A stretch of 64,000 bases of DNA from an uncultured Pelagibacteraceae bacterium (lineage in GTDB: Bacteria; Pseudomonadota; Alphaproteobacteria; Pelagibacterales; Pelagibacteraceae): the NCBI GenBank assembly GCA_902517745.1, contig CABYDS010000004.1, forward strand, positions 1 to 64,000, given 5' to 3'. Below are positions 62,582 to 64,000 of the stretch, piece after piece. A program made the position numbers and the translations under genes. Positions within the stretch are counted from its first letter, which is position 1. The number at the start of each line of letters is the position of its first letter. The notes beneath the pieces were generated by a model. That model was given only the letters and a program-made list of their open reading frames with translations, searched no databases and was not told the DNA's origin.

Positions 62582-63282
62582 TTAATTCAAAATATTTTTT
62601 TAAAGGAATTCTTTGTGCAAAAGAATTTGATAGCCCTGCAATTGCTCTTGGTTTAAGCTTCTTAGCAATTGGTGCTTTATTAAAAAATTTAGGTTTCACA
62701 ATTCAAGAAAGTATTTTTTCTACTTTTTTAACTTATGCTTTACCTGGTTCACTTGTGATGGCAGAATCGATTTTGATTGGAGTTTCGTTACTTAATTTGT
62801 TTTTTGCTGTTTGGTTAGTGAATGCAAGATTGTATCCGATGACTGTATCTTTAATGCCATTATTAAAACATAAAAGCCAACCGAGATGGAAGTATTATCT
62901 TTCATGCCATTTTGTTGCAGTATCTTCGTGGTTAATCCTAAAAAATAATTATAAAGAAATTGAAAAAAAATATAGAGTCGATTTTTGGATAGGAATTGGA
63001 ACTGCAACTTGGTTGATAGCAATTTTTTCAACTATTTTAGGTTATTATTCTGCTGATTTCTTAAATAGAGAAATGTTGATTGGATTAGCTATAATTAATC
63101 CAATTTACTTTACTTGCACCATGATAGGTGTGATGAAGTCTATACAGTTAAATGTTTCAATAATTTTAGGAGCTATCTTAGGACCCTTATTTTATTTTAT
63201 TAGTCCTGATTGGTGTGTTTTGATTGGTGGATTTTTAGCTGGAACTGTTGCTTTTGTAATAGGAGAGAAAAATGTCAGCTAA
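62578..63282 (+). CDS. azlC: AzlC-like amino acid exporter subunit
   Basis: A 234-residue membrane protein of the AzlC family, with five to seven helices. Conserved parts are FLTYALPGSLVMAESI and the segment LKHKSQPRWKYYLSCHFVAV. With AzlD it forms a branched-chain amino acid (azaleucine) exporter. It overlaps livF and azlD, so importer ATPase and exporter genes are on one transcript. Confidence 0.9.
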   Translation: MINSKYFFKGILCAKEFDSPAIALGLSFLAIGALLKNLGFTIQESIFSTFLTYALPGSLVMAESILIGVSLLNLFFAVWLVNARLYPMTVSLMPLLKHKSQPRWKYYLSCHFVAVSSWLILKNNYKEIEKKYRVDFWIGIGTATWLIAIFSTILGYYSADFLNREMLIGLAIINPIYFTCTMIGVMKSIQLNVSIILGAILGPLFYFISPDWCVLIGGFLAGTVAFVIGEKNVS

Positions 63283-63598
63283 TATTGTTTTAATAATAGT
63301 TATTACATCTTTAGCAACTTATATCTCAAGGTTTTTAGGAGCTTTTACTTCTGAAATAATAGATGAAAATACTAAAATATATAGGTGGTTTAATTATTTA
63401 GCCTATTCGACATTGGCGGCTTTAATTTCCAGAATGATAATATTTCCAGCTGGTGCACTTTCTGACAGTAATTACTTGTCCAGATTTATTGTTGTGCTTT
63501 TAGCAATAATAATTTTTAAATTAACTAGAAATAATTTAGTTTACCCAACTTTATTCTCTGCTATCATTATGTTTTTATTAAGTAGCTTTACGATATAA
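63272..63598 (+). CDS. azlD: AzlD-like amino acid exporter subunit
   Basis: A 108-residue protein with four predicted helices. The family pattern VITSLATYISRFLGAF near the N-terminus matches AzlD. It overlaps azlC by 11 bases; its stop immediately precedes the ATG of the next gene. Confidence 0.9.
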   Translation: MSANIVLIIVITSLATYISRFLGAFTSEIIDENTKIYRWFNYLAYSTLAALISRMIIFPAGALSDSNYLSRFIVVLLAIIIFKLTRNNLVYPTLFSAIIMFLLSSFTI

Positions 63599-64000
63599 AT
63601 GAAAAAAATTATTTTACTATTATTCTTAATTTTAATACCAGGTATTTCAGAAGCAGCATGTGATGATCCTTTAACTGATGGAGTTGATTATACTAACTGT
63701 AGGTTTTCAGATGGACAAGATTTGCAAGGTAGTTATTTGCCTAACTCAAACTTATCATTCGCAAGTTTTATACAAGTAAATTTTGATAAAAGTATTATGA
63801 TGAATTCTAACTTGTCATTTGGAACTTTTCCAGAGTCAACATTTGTTAGAGCCAACTTATATGAGTCAACACTAGTTGGTGGAAATTTTGAAAAAGCTAA
63901 TTTTACAGGAGCCAATATGACAAGAGTTGATTTTATGGGCTCAACATTAATTGAAGCAAATTTTCAAAATGCAAATTTAATGGAAGCTAACTTTACTTCA
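63599..64000 (+). CDS. Secreted pentapeptide-repeat protein, 3' end outside window
   Basis: An incomplete gene of 134 codons to the window edge. A signal peptide (about 1-19, ending SEA) precedes pentapeptide repeats of the A(D/N)LxX type (LQGSYLPNSNLSFA, ANFTGANMTRVDFMGS and similar), which fold as a right-handed beta helix. Two cysteines are near the start of the mature chain. It is adjacent to azlD with no gap. Function is unknown. Confidence 0.8.
   Translation, partial: MKKIILLLFLILIPGISEAACDDPLTDGVDYTNCRFSDGQDLQGSYLPNSNLSFASFIQVNFDKSIMMNSNLSFGTFPESTFVRANLYESTLVGGNFEKANFTGANMTRVDFMGSTLIEANFQNANLMEANFTS

Overview
The window is low-GC, densely packed bacterial DNA. Intergenic gaps are short and many start and stop codons overlap (ATGA, TAATG). 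Gene content and order (mrp / hflK-hflC-degP-miaA / ilvBHC-leuA / mreBCD-mrdA-rodA) together with the AT-rich, streamlined style point to a marine alphaproteobacterium of the SAR11 group (Pelagibacterales). This is inference from style and gene families, not a database match. I saw no rRNA, tRNA, CRISPR array, insertion sequence or prophage gene, and no stretch over 300 bases without a gene.

Layout. 0.2-17 kb is a housekeeping block: an Mrp-type Fe-S ATPase, HflK/HflC with a DUF2065 protein and DegP, MiaA, branched-chain amino acid synthesis (ilvBHC, leuA), and the rod-shape/elongasome operon mreBCD-mrdA-rodA. 16-18 kb holds a GAF-PP2C phosphatase and the prepilin peptidase. 18.3-27.3 kb carries two repeat-rich autotransporter-like adhesins flanking a MoxR-DUF58-transglutaminase cluster. 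27.3-45.2 kb is a nearly complete type IV pilus locus. Its minus-strand operon encodes PilT, four minor pseudopilins (FimT, PilV, PilW, PilX), an unknown secreted protein and PilY1. Its plus-strand operon encodes a fused PilM-PilN, PilO, PilP, PilQ, PilB and PilC, followed by two pilins. 43.2-43.9 kb holds an RsbW-like kinase and a STAS antagonist, divergent from pilA. 45.3-47.4 kb encodes an ammonium transporter fused to a SpoIIE-type PP2C phosphatase.

47.5-57.6 kb is mixed metabolism and envelope: a DadA-like oxidoreductase, a DMT exporter, a 2-hydroxyacid dehydrogenase, homodimeric pyruvate dehydrogenase E1, an HDAC-like amidohydrolase, MsrB, a passenger-less inverse-autotransporter barrel with a secreted partner, glutaredoxin, DUF2805 and a LysE-family exporter. 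57.6-63.6 kb is a Liv-type ABC importer (livJ, terminator, livH, small ORF, livM, livG, livF) followed by the AzlCD exporter. The window ends inside a secreted pentapeptide-repeat gene.

Most interesting hypothesis: the Amt-PP2C fusion, the STAS/RsbW pair and the GAF-PP2C form a partner-switching circuit embedded in the pilus locus. Ammonium binding or transport could set the phosphorylation state of the STAS protein and so control pilus output, and perhaps DNA uptake as a nitrogen or phosphorus source. No sigma factor or other obvious output for the kinase-antagonist pair is encoded in the window.
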